A stretch of DNA of 39,594 bases, taken from assembly GCA_028712895.1 (NCBI GenBank), contig JAQTPL010000014.1, positions 1 to 39,594 on the forward strand, read 5' to 3'. The DNA is from a bacterium. Its GTDB lineage: Bacteria; CAYTYR01; UBA6262. Shown in pieces: positions 24,825 to 33,756 of this stretch. The notes under the pieces were generated by a model. The model made no database searches. It was not told the origin of the DNA and was given only the letters and a program-made list of their open reading frames with translations. Position numbers and translations under genes: made by a program. Every line of letters starts with the position of its first letter. Positions within the stretch are counted from its first letter, which is position 1.

Positions 24825-25862
24825 CTATTCTTCCAGCCGCCTTTTCACTGCATCAAAAACATCCGAGACCGTGATCAATTTCATGCAGGCAAAATTCTTC
24901 TTCGGGCAACGCTTACCCCCGTGCTTTCCGCAGGGCCGGCAAGGCAGATCTTTTTCGACCACGATATCTTTAGCGCTGTACGGATAAAAACCAAGAGACT
25001 GGGTGGTCGGGCCAAAAATAGCCACCACCGGCACTCCCAAGGCCACCGCTATATGCATAGCGCCAGAGTCATTAGTGACCAGCAAATTCATTCGCTTCAT
25101 CAAGGCAGTCAATTGCAGGAGAGTCGTCCGACCAGCCAGGTTAAGAGCAGTTTCATGCATTTGACGGGCCATTTTATCAGCCACCTGCACATCGGCCGGA
25201 CCGCCAATAATAATAATCGTCGCCTTAATCTCCTGGCTTAGTCGGTCAGCCAGGGCGGCAAAATTTTCCGTCGCATAACGTTTAGTCGGCCAAACGCTGC
25301 CGGGATTTATACCGATCACCAGATCCGCTGCCTTGATCTCATATTTATTGCAAAGGGCCAAAATATGATTAATCGCTTCTTTTCCGGGATCCAGGAAAAT
25401 ATTTGCCTTTCTGTCTCTCACGCCCAGTGGTTTGAGCAGGTCAAGATTGCGGTCGATCTCATGGATCTTTGGACTTTGCCTATACGGCACTTTATCAGTA
25501 TAGAGGAAACTCCCGGCCGCGACAGCAAAACCGATCCTGCGGGGGATCCGGGCCAGGAAACACAGCAAAGCGCTTTTCAGCGAACGATGCGGCAGTATTG
25601 CCACATTGAAATGATGCGCCTTTATCTTCACCACTAAGTCCCGGAAAGCTACCCAAGACTGGTCTTTGCCCTTTTTGTCATAAACAATAATCTCGTCTAT
25701 ATCAGGATTATTCTTTAGTATTCCCTTGACTGCAGGGATAACCATAACGCCAAGATAAGCATCGGGAAAAGCTTTTTTTACCGCCATGATCAAAGGGATA
25801 GTTAAAACGACGTCTCCCAAAAATGCCGTTTGGATGATCAAAATTCTTTTTAATTTTTCCAT
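24825..25862 (-). CDS. waaF: ADP-heptose:LPS heptosyltransferase (WaaF-like)
   Basis: A 345-residue GT9-family enzyme with a GT-B fold that adds L-glycero-D-manno-heptose to the LPS inner core at the cytoplasmic membrane. The N-terminus reads RILIIQTAFLGDVVLTIPLI. The donor-site motif TNDSGAMHIAVALGVPVVA precedes a cysteine-rich C-terminal part LPCRPCGKHGGKRCP, typical of heptosyltransferase II. The start taken is the ATG at 25862 with AAGGTG six bases before it; a GTG three codons earlier overlaps that ribosome site. The second GT9 gene lies 38 bases upstream. Which heptose each enzyme adds cannot be read from sequence. Confidence 0.88.
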   Translation of the reverse strand: MEKLKRILIIQTAFLGDVVLTIPLIMAVKKAFPDAYLGVMVIPAVKGILKNNPDIDEIIVYDKKGKDQSWVAFRDLVVKIKAHHFNVAILPHRSLKSALLCFLARIPRRIGFAVAAGSFLYTDKVPYRQSPKIHEIDRNLDLLKPLGVRDRKANIFLDPGKEAINHILALCNKYEIKAADLVIGINPGSVWPTKRYATENFAALADRLSQEIKATIIIIGGPADVQVADKMARQMHETALNLAGRTTLLQLTALMKRMNLLVTNDSGAMHIAVALGVPVVAIFGPTTQSLGFYPYSAKDIVVEKDLPCRPCGKHGGKRCPKKNFACMKLITVSDVFDAVKRRLEE

Positions 25863-25900
25863 TAATTGCACCTTATGCTTTTTCTGCCATCCGTCATCTG

Positions 25901-26938
25901 CTAACTGCTATCTGCCTTTAATTGCTCCTGCAGTGATTCAAATACTTCTTGTGCTGAAAGCCCGGCTAGGCAAAGCCGATCCCCTCTTTTACAATCATTG
26001 GTACCATGCAAACTGCAGGGCCGGCAGGGTAATTCCTTAAACAATATTATATCATTTTTTCGGGCACTGATAAAACCGAATTCCGGTACAGTAGGGCCAA
26101 GCAGCGCTAAAACCGGGACATCCAGAGCCTGGGCAATATGCAGCGCTCCGGAATCACCCGTGACTAATACCCGGCATTGCCTGATCAGTGCGCTTAACTG
26201 CCGCAGGTCAGTTTTCCCGGCCATATTTATTACGGTCTCTCTGATGTCTCCTGCTTCTTTTAACAGGGCACTAATGAAAATCTGGTCACTGGAATCACCG
26301 AACAACAGCAGTTTCATTTTCTGGCCCCGGCATAATTTAATAAAATCCAGCCAGTTCGGCAAGGGCCATTTCTTAGTTTCCCATGTAGCCCCAGGATTCA
26401 AGCCAATGAGCAAATCTCCCGTACCGCTGCCAGACTGTTCGAGTAAAGCCTGGGCGTTCCTGGTTTCTTTTTCTGTCAGATAAATTTTAGTATCAAGGTG
26501 CCAAGGATGTGCCCCTAAGAAATCCAGGGTGTCTAAATAGCGCTGGACTACGGTTTTCTGCAAAGCCGGATTACTTTGCTTAAAATGCAGCAAAGCATAG
26601 CGGTTTATCGATTGCTTATGGTAACGGATGACTTTCGTGCCGGAAGCAAAACCCACTATCTGGCTGCGTAAATTATTATGCAGGTCAATGATCAAGTCAT
26701 ATTTATTTTTCCGTACCTGGTTTATCAAGCTGGCCAGGTTTTCCTGTTTTTCCAGCGTTAAGATCTCATCAATGTTCGGGTTATTAAAAAAAATATCCTG
26801 GTACTGGCGTTTCGTCAGCATGGATAACTTGGCTTCTGGCAGGGCCTGGCGTAAATTAGCCAATACCGGCGTGGTCAGGACCACATCCCCCAGCGAGCTG
26901 AACCGTATTACTAAAATATTCCTGATTCCTGGCGTCAT
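25901..26938 (-). CDS. Glycosyltransferase family 9 (heptosyltransferase)
   Basis: A 345-residue paralogue of the next gene. Its start IRNILVIRFSSLGDVVLTTP is the GT9 N-terminal motif, and VTGDSGALHIAQALDVPVLA is the donor-binding motif. The C-terminal half again has paired cysteines (LPCRPCSLHGTNDCKRGDR). Its ATG overlaps the waaA stop (ATGA), so it is translated right after the Kdo transferase, as fits an enzyme adding the first heptose to Kdo (WaaC role) or a later one. The length and both Rossmann halves are complete. Confidence 0.88.
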   Translation of the reverse strand: MTPGIRNILVIRFSSLGDVVLTTPVLANLRQALPEAKLSMLTKRQYQDIFFNNPNIDEILTLEKQENLASLINQVRKNKYDLIIDLHNNLRSQIVGFASGTKVIRYHKQSINRYALLHFKQSNPALQKTVVQRYLDTLDFLGAHPWHLDTKIYLTEKETRNAQALLEQSGSGTGDLLIGLNPGATWETKKWPLPNWLDFIKLCRGQKMKLLLFGDSSDQIFISALLKEAGDIRETVINMAGKTDLRQLSALIRQCRVLVTGDSGALHIAQALDVPVLALLGPTVPEFGFISARKNDIILFKELPCRPCSLHGTNDCKRGDRLCLAGLSAQEVFESLQEQLKADSS

Positions 26939-28197
26939 CTGGCTAAAAGCCTTTCTATGGCCTCAACATTTTTATCTACTGCCCCTTTTTTAGCCATCAA
27001 GCTTTGCTGGGCCCTGATTCCCATTTGCCGGGCAGCTTCAGTATGAGTCAATAAGAATACAATATTTTCCACTAACTCGGCTGGGTTGTGTACCTGGATG
27101 ATCGCTTTTTGTGCCAATAGATAGCTGGTTATTTCCTTAAAATTACGCATATCCTGGCCGCAGACTACCGGCTTGGCCAAGGCTGCCGGTTCTAATATAT
27201 TCTGGCCACCATACTTAACCAGGCTACCGCCGACAAAAACGACATCAGCTATACTGTAGGCTGGCAAGAGCTCGCCCATAGTATCGACCACTAAGCAGTC
27301 GAAAGACGATGTACCTGTATGCACTTGCGAACTTAAGGCAAACGGCCTAGCCTGGCCAGCGAGCAATTTTTTAATCTCTTTAAGGCGGTGCAAATGCCGG
27401 GGCGCCAGTATTAATTTTAAATTTGGCACTTTTTCCCGTATCGCTTGCCAGGCTTCAATGAGTATTATTTCTTCCCCATTACGGGTACTACCGGCCACCC
27501 AAATCAGGTCCTCCGGCGTAAAAGAATATCTCTGGCGGAGACTGGCAGCAGGGGTATCCAGCTTGATCTCAAAATCATATTTCACTGATGAACTGACAGC
27601 CAGCAGTTCACTGGGGAATCCCAAAGCCGTAAACTTTTCTTTATCCTCTTCTGTTTGCACACAGGCGTAATTAAAACAGCTTATTATCTTTTTAAATAAT
27701 ATTTTAAATCTTTGATAGGTAGGATAACTCCGGTCAGACAACCGCCCATTAAGGAGAATTATTTTAACTTTCTTTTGCCAGGCAGCAGTAATAAGATTAG
27801 GCCATAATTCTGTTTCAATGATCCCCAACAAGGCAGGATTGATCCTGGCGACGGTTCGACTCACGATAAACGGGAGATCCAGGGGGGCAAAAATAACTTC
27901 AGCCTGGCCGGAGAGGATCGTTTTCGCCTGCCTGAACCCGGCCGGTGTAATAATCGACACGACGATGGGTTTGGGCTCATTCAGCTGTCTTATTTTTTTT
28001 ACCAGGGCGGCAGCGATCTTCACTTCACCAATGCTGGCGGCATGAAGCCAAATAACCGGTTGCCGCTGTACCGGCAAATCGTATCCCAAACGCTGCCTGA
28101 ATCCAGCCCTCCAGGCAGGGGAAAATAGCAGCCTCACCAACCAGTATGGGGAACTGATCAGTAAAGCTAAAATAAGAATTAAGTTATAAAACCACAT
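26935..28197 (-). CDS. waaA: 3-deoxy-D-manno-octulosonic acid (Kdo) transferase
   Basis: A 420-residue GT30 enzyme adding Kdo to lipid A precursor at the inner membrane. An N-terminal membrane anchor (about 1-27) precedes WLHAASIGEVKIAAALVKKI with the catalytic-base glutamate (Glu58). The C-terminal CMP-Kdo site shows VGGSLVKYGGQNILEPAAL and KPVVCGQDMRNF. The number of Kdo residues added cannot be told. The start is the ATG at 28197, directly after an in-frame TTG, with ACCGGGG a few bases upstream and the previous stop 11 bases away. The stop overlaps the next gene (ATGA). Confidence 0.95.
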   Translation of the reverse strand: MWFYNLILILALLISSPYWLVRLLFSPAWRAGFRQRLGYDLPVQRQPVIWLHAASIGEVKIAAALVKKIRQLNEPKPIVVSIITPAGFRQAKTILSGQAEVIFAPLDLPFIVSRTVARINPALLGIIETELWPNLITAAWQKKVKIILLNGRLSDRSYPTYQRFKILFKKIISCFNYACVQTEEDKEKFTALGFPSELLAVSSSVKYDFEIKLDTPAASLRQRYSFTPEDLIWVAGSTRNGEEIILIEAWQAIREKVPNLKLILAPRHLHRLKEIKKLLAGQARPFALSSQVHTGTSSFDCLVVDTMGELLPAYSIADVVFVGGSLVKYGGQNILEPAALAKPVVCGQDMRNFKEITSYLLAQKAIIQVHNPAELVENIVFLLTHTEAARQMGIRAQQSLMAKKGAVDKNVEAIERLLAR

Positions 28198-28208
28198 CAA
28201 CCCCGGTC

Positions 28209-28844
28209 CTATCCGGCCCTGGCCAGCTTATCGGTCTCATCAGTCAGCAGGTTAAGCGCCGCCTGCAGTTCTTTTTTCTTCACTTCCAGGTCGTCTGTTT
28301 TTTGAATATATAGCGGGTTACCATTAGCCACAATTATAGAATTAAACGGATATGGTATGACAAATTTATCCCAGTTATTATGCAGCACGATTTTCCGGCG
28401 GGCGCTGAAACTAAGCGGCACTATAGGTAATCCTGTTTTCTGGGCAATATATAACACGCCGGGTTGGATTTCCCGGTAAGGTCCTTTAGGCCCGTCGGGA
28501 GTAAAAGCCAGGACATCGCCGGCAGCCGCGGCATGAACTAATTCGACTAAAGCCCGCATGCCACCGCGGGTAGTTGAACCGCGAACCGCTTTAAAACCGA
28601 ATAACCTGGTAATATCGGTGATAAGCTGGCCATCCCGGCTTTGGCTGATCAGAATATTAATTTTGCGGAAACGGTGGGAATATACGAGGAATAACTGCCG
28701 GCCGTGCCAGAAGGCATAGATATAGTTCTGCCCCTCTTTTTTAAATTTCTCGATGATCCCGTTATTGATCACGGTAATGCGGCTGGTAATACCTATAAAC
28801 CAAATAGCGATATATCCTATAAAAGCCAGAAGCTTATTAAGCAC
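28209..28844 (-). CDS. DUF374 acyltransferase, candidate LpxJ-type late lipid A acyltransferase
   Basis: A 211-residue membrane-associated protein with one N-terminal hydrophobic helix, then the acyltransferase-like motifs FWHGRQLFLVYSHR, SQSRDGQLI, RGSTTRGGMRAL and FTPDGPKGPYREIQPGV, which define the DUF374 family. An epsilonproteobacterial member (Jhp0255, LpxJ) was shown to be a secondary lipid A acyltransferase. The position between msbA and waaA in a lipid A operon supports the same role here, though general lysophospholipid acyltransfer is possible. No lpxL or lpxM homologue is present in the window. The start is GTG at 28844 with GGGGAG six bases upstream. Confidence 0.82.
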   Translation of the reverse strand: MLNKLLAFIGYIAIWFIGITSRITVINNGIIEKFKKEGQNYIYAFWHGRQLFLVYSHRFRKINILISQSRDGQLITDITRLFGFKAVRGSTTRGGMRALVELVHAAAAGDVLAFTPDGPKGPYREIQPGVLYIAQKTGLPIVPLSFSARRKIVLHNNWDKFVIPYPFNSIIVANGNPLYIQKTDDLEVKKKELQAALNLLTDETDKLARAG

Positions 28845-28903
28845 TAATAACTCCCCTAGTAAACAAGACTCGCCGACCCGGGACTCGAGGACTCGTGACT
28901 GGT

Positions 28904-30643
28904 TTAATCCCTAAACTGTATTTCATGCAGTTTTTTATATAAACCACAGCGATTAAGCAGTTCCTGGTGCTTACCTATGTCTACTATCCTGCCTTTTTCC
29001 AGCACTACTATCTTATCAGCCTTACGAATAGTGGAAAGACGGTGAGCAATGATGAACGTGGTCCGTCTCATCATTAATTGATCCAAGGCTTCTTGTACTA
29101 TCTGTTCGCTCTCGCTGTCCAGGGCACTGGTAGCTTCATCAAGGATCAGGATCCGGGGATCTTTCAATATCGCCCGGGCCATAGCAATGCGTTGGCGTTC
29201 TCCCCCGCTCAGGTTGATCCCCCGGTCCCGGATCAGAGTTTCATATCCCTGGTCCATGGCAGTTATAAAACTGTGCGCATTAGCGGCCTTGGCTGCCTTA
29301 ACAATTTCCTTGTCCGTGGCTTGCGGACTGCCATAAGCGATATTATTCCTGACTGTATCGCTAAAGAGAATGGTTTCCTGGGTAACAATACCGATCTGAT
29401 TTCTTAAGGAAGCTAACGTCACTCTTTTCAGGTCATTTCCATCCATCATCAGGGTACCCGCCGTCGGATCATAAAAACGGGGTATTAAGTTAACCAGGGT
29501 AGTCTTGCCGCTACCGCTCGGCCCAACGATAGCGATAATTTCCCCGGTTTTCACTACTAAGTCAATATCGCTCAGTACTTGTTCAGTATCATCAGTATCA
29601 TAGGTAAAACTGACTTTTTTAAACACGATGTCTTTTTGCAGCAACGGCAGGGCAATCGCATCCGGCGCTTCCATCACCGTCGGTTCAGTTGCCAGGACTT
29701 TGAAAATCCGTTCGCTGGCAGCAATGGTCTGCTGTAAAACAGCATTAGTATTGGAAAAACTTTTGATCGGGGTATAGGTTGACAAGGCTGCTCCCACAAA
29801 AGAGAAAAATGCTCCTGCCGTCCAATAACCGCGAATCACTTCCGTACCGCCGTACCAGACAAAGATCGTCGAGCCCAGGACACCGATAAATTCCATTAAC
29901 GGCGGCGACAGGGAAATCACCCGCATCGAGCGCATGGTGATATTAAAGAAATCGCGATTCTCCCTTTCAAAGCGGTTGATCTCGCGGTCCTCAGAGCAAA
30001 AAGCTTTGACGATCTTGATGCCGGAAATTGTTTCTATAAGTATAGAGTAGATATCGGCGGTTTTTTGCTGTGATTCAGTAGAGACCCGGCGTAGCTTTTT
30101 GCCAAATATTGCTAATACATAGATAATAAAAGGACTAAAAATTAAGGTATACAAGGCAAAACGCCAGTGTAAGAAAAACATTAGCGCGATCAAGCCAATA
30201 ATAGTCAACCCATCCTTGACCAAACTGACTAGGCCGCTGGAAACCGCATTCTGGATGATACCAACATCATTGGTGATGCGGGAAATTATTGAACCAGTCC
30301 TTTTGTTCTCAAAATAATCCAGGGAAAGCTTTTGGTGGTAATGTGCAAACAAGTCATTACGCAAGTCCAGGACAATTTTTTGACCAATATACGACATGAG
30401 ATAGCCTTGCCCATATGAGCAGATCCCCTTCAACAGAAAGATCAGCGGCAACCCCAGGACGATCATTAAAAGCATGCGAATATTTTTTTCAATAAAAATG
30501 CGGTCAATCACATACTTCAGGATCCACATCGAAGCCGTAGTAAATAAGGCCACACCGATCATGCAAGCTACAGCCCATAGCAACCGGCTATAGTAAGGCT
30601 TGACGTATGACCAAAGTTTTTTGAAGATAGCTTTATTATCCAT
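28904..30643 (-). CDS. msbA: MsbA-type lipid A export ABC transporter
   Basis: A 579-residue half-transporter with a six-helix membrane domain (about 1-315) and an ATPase domain. Walker A is GPSGSGKT (374-381), the signature LSGGERQR starts at 478, and Walker B is ILILDE (498-503), followed by the H-loop in FIIAHRLST. The protein is expected to dimerise and flip lipid A-core across the inner membrane. The size matches MsbA (582 in E. coli), and placement between lpxB and a lipid A acyltransferase gene supports the call over other multidrug-type exporters. The start lies 2 bases after the lpxB stop, so translation is coupled. Confidence 0.92.
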   Translation of the reverse strand: MDNKAIFKKLWSYVKPYYSRLLWAVACMIGVALFTTASMWILKYVIDRIFIEKNIRMLLMIVLGLPLIFLLKGICSYGQGYLMSYIGQKIVLDLRNDLFAHYHQKLSLDYFENKRTGSIISRITNDVGIIQNAVSSGLVSLVKDGLTIIGLIALMFFLHWRFALYTLIFSPFIIYVLAIFGKKLRRVSTESQQKTADIYSILIETISGIKIVKAFCSEDREINRFERENRDFFNITMRSMRVISLSPPLMEFIGVLGSTIFVWYGGTEVIRGYWTAGAFFSFVGAALSTYTPIKSFSNTNAVLQQTIAASERIFKVLATEPTVMEAPDAIALPLLQKDIVFKKVSFTYDTDDTEQVLSDIDLVVKTGEIIAIVGPSGSGKTTLVNLIPRFYDPTAGTLMMDGNDLKRVTLASLRNQIGIVTQETILFSDTVRNNIAYGSPQATDKEIVKAAKAANAHSFITAMDQGYETLIRDRGINLSGGERQRIAMARAILKDPRILILDEATSALDSESEQIVQEALDQLMMRRTTFIIAHRLSTIRKADKIVVLEKGRIVDIGKHQELLNRCGLYKKLHEIQFRD

Positions 30644-30645
30644 AG

Positions 30646-31770
30646 TTACCTTATCTGGGCCAGAATTTCCTGCGCCGTTCGCAGCGAGGCACCGGGTGAC
30701 CCCAGTTTATCTTTGATCTGCAGTAATTTATTTTTGATCGCCTTTAATTCAGCAGGATTATGTAAATATTTTTCAGTCTGCGCCGCAATACCTGACGGCT
30801 CTACCGCATTCTGGACAAATTCCGGTACTACTTTTTGTCCGCTGACAATGTTAGCTAAACCGATATAGGGTATCTTTACCAGGCGCTTGGCCATTTGATA
30901 GCTGAGGGCATTTACCCGGTACATGATCAACATAGGAATGCCCAAATAAGCCATTTCCAGGGTTGCTGTGCCGCTGGCTACATAAGCTAACGTAAGTTGC
31001 CTGCGGACCTGGTAAGAATCATCATCTACGACTTTAACTGCCAGGCCAGAGGCCTGGATAATCTTTTCCAGCAAGGAGCGGTCAATGACCGAGGAACGCA
31101 ATAAGACCAATTCAATATCAGGCTGGGCAGACAATACTTTGCCGGCAGCGGCTAACATTACTGGCAGCAAATGCTCTATTTCCTGGCGCCTGCTGCCTGG
31201 CAATAGCCCGAGCAGCCTCTTCTTCTGATCCAGCTTATACTTTTCGTAAATATCGATGCTTGTTGCCGCGGGAATATGCTCCAGCAACGGATGGCCAACC
31301 CATTTGACCGGGATACCGGCACGCGCATAGATTTCTTCTTCAAAGGGAAAAACCACAAGTACCTTACTGGCAAATTCCTTGATCTCTTTGATCCGGCCCG
31401 GCCACCAGGCCCAGATCTGCGGCGCTATATAATATACCACCGGAATGTTTAAAGAATGAGCTAATTTCCCGACTTTAAAATTAAAACCCGGATAATCTAT
31501 CAATACCACCACATCCGGTTTTTCTTCACGGAAATATTGTTTTGTGATTGCCAATAGATGTTTGATCAAAACAAGATTTTTGATAACTTCCAAAAACCCA
31601 ATAACCGCATGGTCAGCCAGGTTATAGAGCAGCTTCATTCCCGCGGTTTGCATTCTCTGTCCGCCAAATCCGGTAATAGCCGCATCGGGCTGCAATTTTC
31701 TTAATTCCTTTACCAGATTAGCGCCATGGATATCCCCGCTGGCTTCACCGGCTACAATAAAGATCTTCAT
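30646..31770 (-). CDS. lpxB: Lipid-A-disaccharide synthase
   Basis: A 374-residue GT19 enzyme joining UDP-2,3-diacylglucosamine and lipid X to the lipid A disaccharide at the inner-membrane surface. The start MKIFIVAGEASGDIHGANLV is diagnostic. Further signature stretches are ADHAVIGFLEVIKN, IDYPGFNFKVGKLAHS, YYIAPQIWAWWPGRIKEI and, near the donor site, LLPGSRRQEIEHLLPVML. The length is normal (about 380). The ATG at 31770 follows AAAGG. Upstream lies the second copy of the 120-bp repeat. Confidence 0.97.
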   Translation of the reverse strand: MKIFIVAGEASGDIHGANLVKELRKLQPDAAITGFGGQRMQTAGMKLLYNLADHAVIGFLEVIKNLVLIKHLLAITKQYFREEKPDVVVLIDYPGFNFKVGKLAHSLNIPVVYYIAPQIWAWWPGRIKEIKEFASKVLVVFPFEEEIYARAGIPVKWVGHPLLEHIPAATSIDIYEKYKLDQKKRLLGLLPGSRRQEIEHLLPVMLAAAGKVLSAQPDIELVLLRSSVIDRSLLEKIIQASGLAVKVVDDDSYQVRRQLTLAYVASGTATLEMAYLGIPMLIMYRVNALSYQMAKRLVKIPYIGLANIVSGQKVVPEFVQNAVEPSGIAAQTEKYLHNPAELKAIKNKLLQIKDKLGSPGASLRTAQEILAQIR

Positions 31771-31793
31771 TAAATACCTTTAATTTTAAAATT

Positions 31794-31913
31794 CTAAATC
31801 CTAATATCTAAACCCTAAACAATTTCTAAACACTAATTTTTAAAGTTCTAAACGTTTTGATATTTGTATTTTGAACATTTGATATTGTTTAGTATTTCGG
31901 ATTTAGTGCTTCG
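31794..31913 (-). repeat. 120-bp palindromic AT-rich element, copy 2
   Basis: On the minus strand it begins cgaagcactaaatccg and ends attaggatttag, matching copy 1 at 10678-10798 almost base for base over the first 60 and last 20 positions, in the opposite orientation. Its ends are inverted repeats. It starts 3 bases after the Gfo/Idh stop codon and fills the spacer to lpxB. It has no coding capacity. Confidence 0.78.
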
Positions 31914-31916
31914 TAT

Positions 31917-32849
31917 TTATTGTTTAATTTTGCGCATGATTTCTAGTGCAATCTCCAAGGCATCGCGGCCATGTTCACCAGTTACCTGGGGTTTCCTGCC
32001 TTCCCGGACACAATTGACAAAATGTTTCAATTCTTCAGCTAAAGGCTCCAGCTTGACTAAACGCGGATAAACGACTTTTATATCTTTCAGGCTAGTGACG
32101 TCTTCTTTCTTTTTCTGGTATATTTTTAAACCCGGCTTGGCATAATCCAGCGAAAGGTACGAATCTTTTTGGAAAATACGGATCTTGCGGAATTTCTTTA
32201 AGGATACCCGGCTGGCAGAAATAGTGGCTACACAACCATGGGCAAAGCGAATCCTGGCATTAGCGATATCTTCAAAATGGCTCAGCACTTTAGCCCCGAC
32301 CGCATCTATGGACAGTATCTGGTCTTGTACCAGGTATAGCACAATGTCGATATCATGGATCATCAGGTCCAGGACGACACTGATATGGGCCACGCGCGGA
32401 TCATATGGCCCTAAGCGATTAGCTTCAATGAATTTTGGCTCATTGATATATTTTTGCGCTTCGAGGACAGCAGGATTGAATCGTTCAATATGGCCAACCT
32501 GGAGAATCAGGTTTTTCTGCTTTACCAGGTCCACTAATTCTTCTGCTTCAGGCAGGTCCGGCGTAATCGGTTTTTCAATCAAACAATGCACCCGGGCATT
32601 GATAAAATCTTTGGCGATCTGGTAATGCCACGGGGTGGGAACGGCAATACTTACCGCATCAACCTTGGACAGAAGCTGCCGGTAATCAGTATACGCTGTG
32701 GTTTTATATTGTCGGGCAATTTTCCTGACCTGGGATTCATTGATATCACAAATACCGATAAGCTCAACTTCCGGTAAACTGCTGACGATCCTGGCATGAT
32801 GCACCCCCAGGTGTCCTATTCCTATGACCCCCATTTTTAAGGCAGTCAT
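31917..32849 (-). CDS. Gfo/Idh/MocA oxidoreductase, candidate UDP-GlcNAc 3-dehydrogenase (GnnA-like)
   Basis: A 310-residue NAD(P)-dependent dehydrogenase. The Rossmann start is MGVIGIGHLGVHHARI, the catalytic EKP motif lies at 92-94 (Lys93), then VGHIERFNPAV (118-128) and LDLMIHDIDI (160-169) in the substrate domain. In Acidithiobacillus, gnnA for UDP-GlcNAc 3-oxidation is located among lpx genes and leads to a 3-amino sugar in lipid A with amide-linked acyl chains. The position between lpxI and lpxB suggests the same job, but the aminotransferase partner gnnB is not in the window. The ATG at 32849 shares a base with the lpxI stop (TAATG) and has AAGGGGGA upstream. Confidence 0.75.
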   Translation of the reverse strand: MTALKMGVIGIGHLGVHHARIVSSLPEVELIGICDINESQVRKIARQYKTTAYTDYRQLLSKVDAVSIAVPTPWHYQIAKDFINARVHCLIEKPITPDLPEAEELVDLVKQKNLILQVGHIERFNPAVLEAQKYINEPKFIEANRLGPYDPRVAHISVVLDLMIHDIDIVLYLVQDQILSIDAVGAKVLSHFEDIANARIRFAHGCVATISASRVSLKKFRKIRIFQKDSYLSLDYAKPGLKIYQKKKEDVTSLKDIKVVYPRLVKLEPLAEELKHFVNCVREGRKPQVTGEHGRDALEIALEIMRKIKQ

Positions 32850-33667
32850 TAGTCCCCCTTAATTGCTACCAGACAAAGCTTATAGGTATCTGCTTGCTTG
32901 ATCACTGCGTCAATATTTAAAATCAGTGTTTCTCCGGCGCAAAAAGCTAAAACCCAGGCCCCGGCTTCGTGTAATACAGTAATAGTGTTTTCACCGATGA
33001 TCGGCACATCGAAGCGGAAATCCTGGTTCGGCTTGGATACTTTCACTACTACTACATCACCCTTACCGATCTTACCGCCGCGTAAGATCGTCTGGTCCGT
33101 TCCTTCCATCGCTTCGACCGCCAGCACTGCCCGGTCTTTCACTACAATTGTTTGTCCGACATCCAGAGCTGCTATACCTTTGGCGATCTTCAAGCCAAAT
33201 TCAATATCCTTTTCTTGCTCCTTACTAGGTTTTGCCTTGGTCAGGATCCCGGCTGGCGGAATGAACTTCTCTAAAAATATCCTGGAATCAACCAAGGCAA
33301 TGCCTTCTTTACCCAACTCCTCCGCCACTCCGCCCAGGATCGTATCTGCTTTTTTGTTCGGCAGGCGTTTCAACAGGCCAGCAGCCCTGAGATCAAGTTT
33401 TAGCAGGTCAAAAAGACGGAAATGTTTTACTTGCCCGGCCATCACTACCTGGGTAATATTTTCTTTTTTGAAAATATCAATTAACCTGTTCAATTGTCCC
33501 AGCCCCACCCAGGTGAAACCATCCACCAGCGTTTTCAGCCCTGGCTCAGTTTCCCCTTCCAGAGCGACGGTAATGATCCTCTTTCCCTGAGCCTTAGCAG
33601 CTTTGGCAAAGTGCAGCGGATAATCACCGTTACCGGCTATTAGACCAATATTTTTATCTTCCGGCAT
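32849..33667 (-). CDS. lpxI: UDP-2,3-diacylglucosamine diphosphatase LpxI
   Basis: A 272-residue hydrolase (DUF1009) giving lipid X + UMP, the alternative to LpxH in many non-gamma bacteria. Signature stretches are IGLIAGNGDYPLHFAKAAKA at the start, QVVMAGQVKHFRLFDLLKLD, and GKIGKGDVVVVKVSKPNQDF followed by RFDVPIIGENT. No lpxH is seen in the window, so this enzyme should fill step 4 of the pathway. The start chosen is the ATG at 33667 (MPEDKN) with a weak AGG about 12 bases upstream; an in-frame TTG four codons earlier is also possible. The stop overlaps the next start (TAATG). Confidence 0.93.
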   Translation of the reverse strand: MPEDKNIGLIAGNGDYPLHFAKAAKAQGKRIITVALEGETEPGLKTLVDGFTWVGLGQLNRLIDIFKKENITQVVMAGQVKHFRLFDLLKLDLRAAGLLKRLPNKKADTILGGVAEELGKEGIALVDSRIFLEKFIPPAGILTKAKPSKEQEKDIEFGLKIAKGIAALDVGQTIVVKDRAVLAVEAMEGTDQTILRGGKIGKGDVVVVKVSKPNQDFRFDVPIIGENTITVLHEAGAWVLAFCAGETLILNIDAVIKQADTYKLCLVAIKGD

Positions 33668-33692
33668 AGATTTAGCCAACCTAACTTGATTT

Positions 33693-33750
33693 AGTTCATA
33701 GTTGATAGAAAAAGCTCTTTCAATGAACTATCAACAATCAACTATCAACT
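33693..33750. repeat. Hairpin of 'tcaactatcaact' words between lpxA and lpxI
   Basis: agttcatagttgatag (33693-33708) pairs with atcaactatcaact-type words; the best partner is 33735-33750 and a second word at 33724-33739 gives an alternative pairing. It fills the spacer just past the lpxA stop. Confidence 0.68.
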
Positions 33751-33756
33751 GTTTTA

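Noticed and set aside
23448-26938. O-antigen or capsule cluster
   Set aside because: Only GT9 and GT4 core-type transferases are present; no polymerase, flippase or nucleotide-sugar synthesis genes.
32898-33590. 230-codon plus-strand frame opposite lpxI
   Set aside because: Antisense shadow of a conserved gene; serine/proline-rich product typical of reverse-frame reading.
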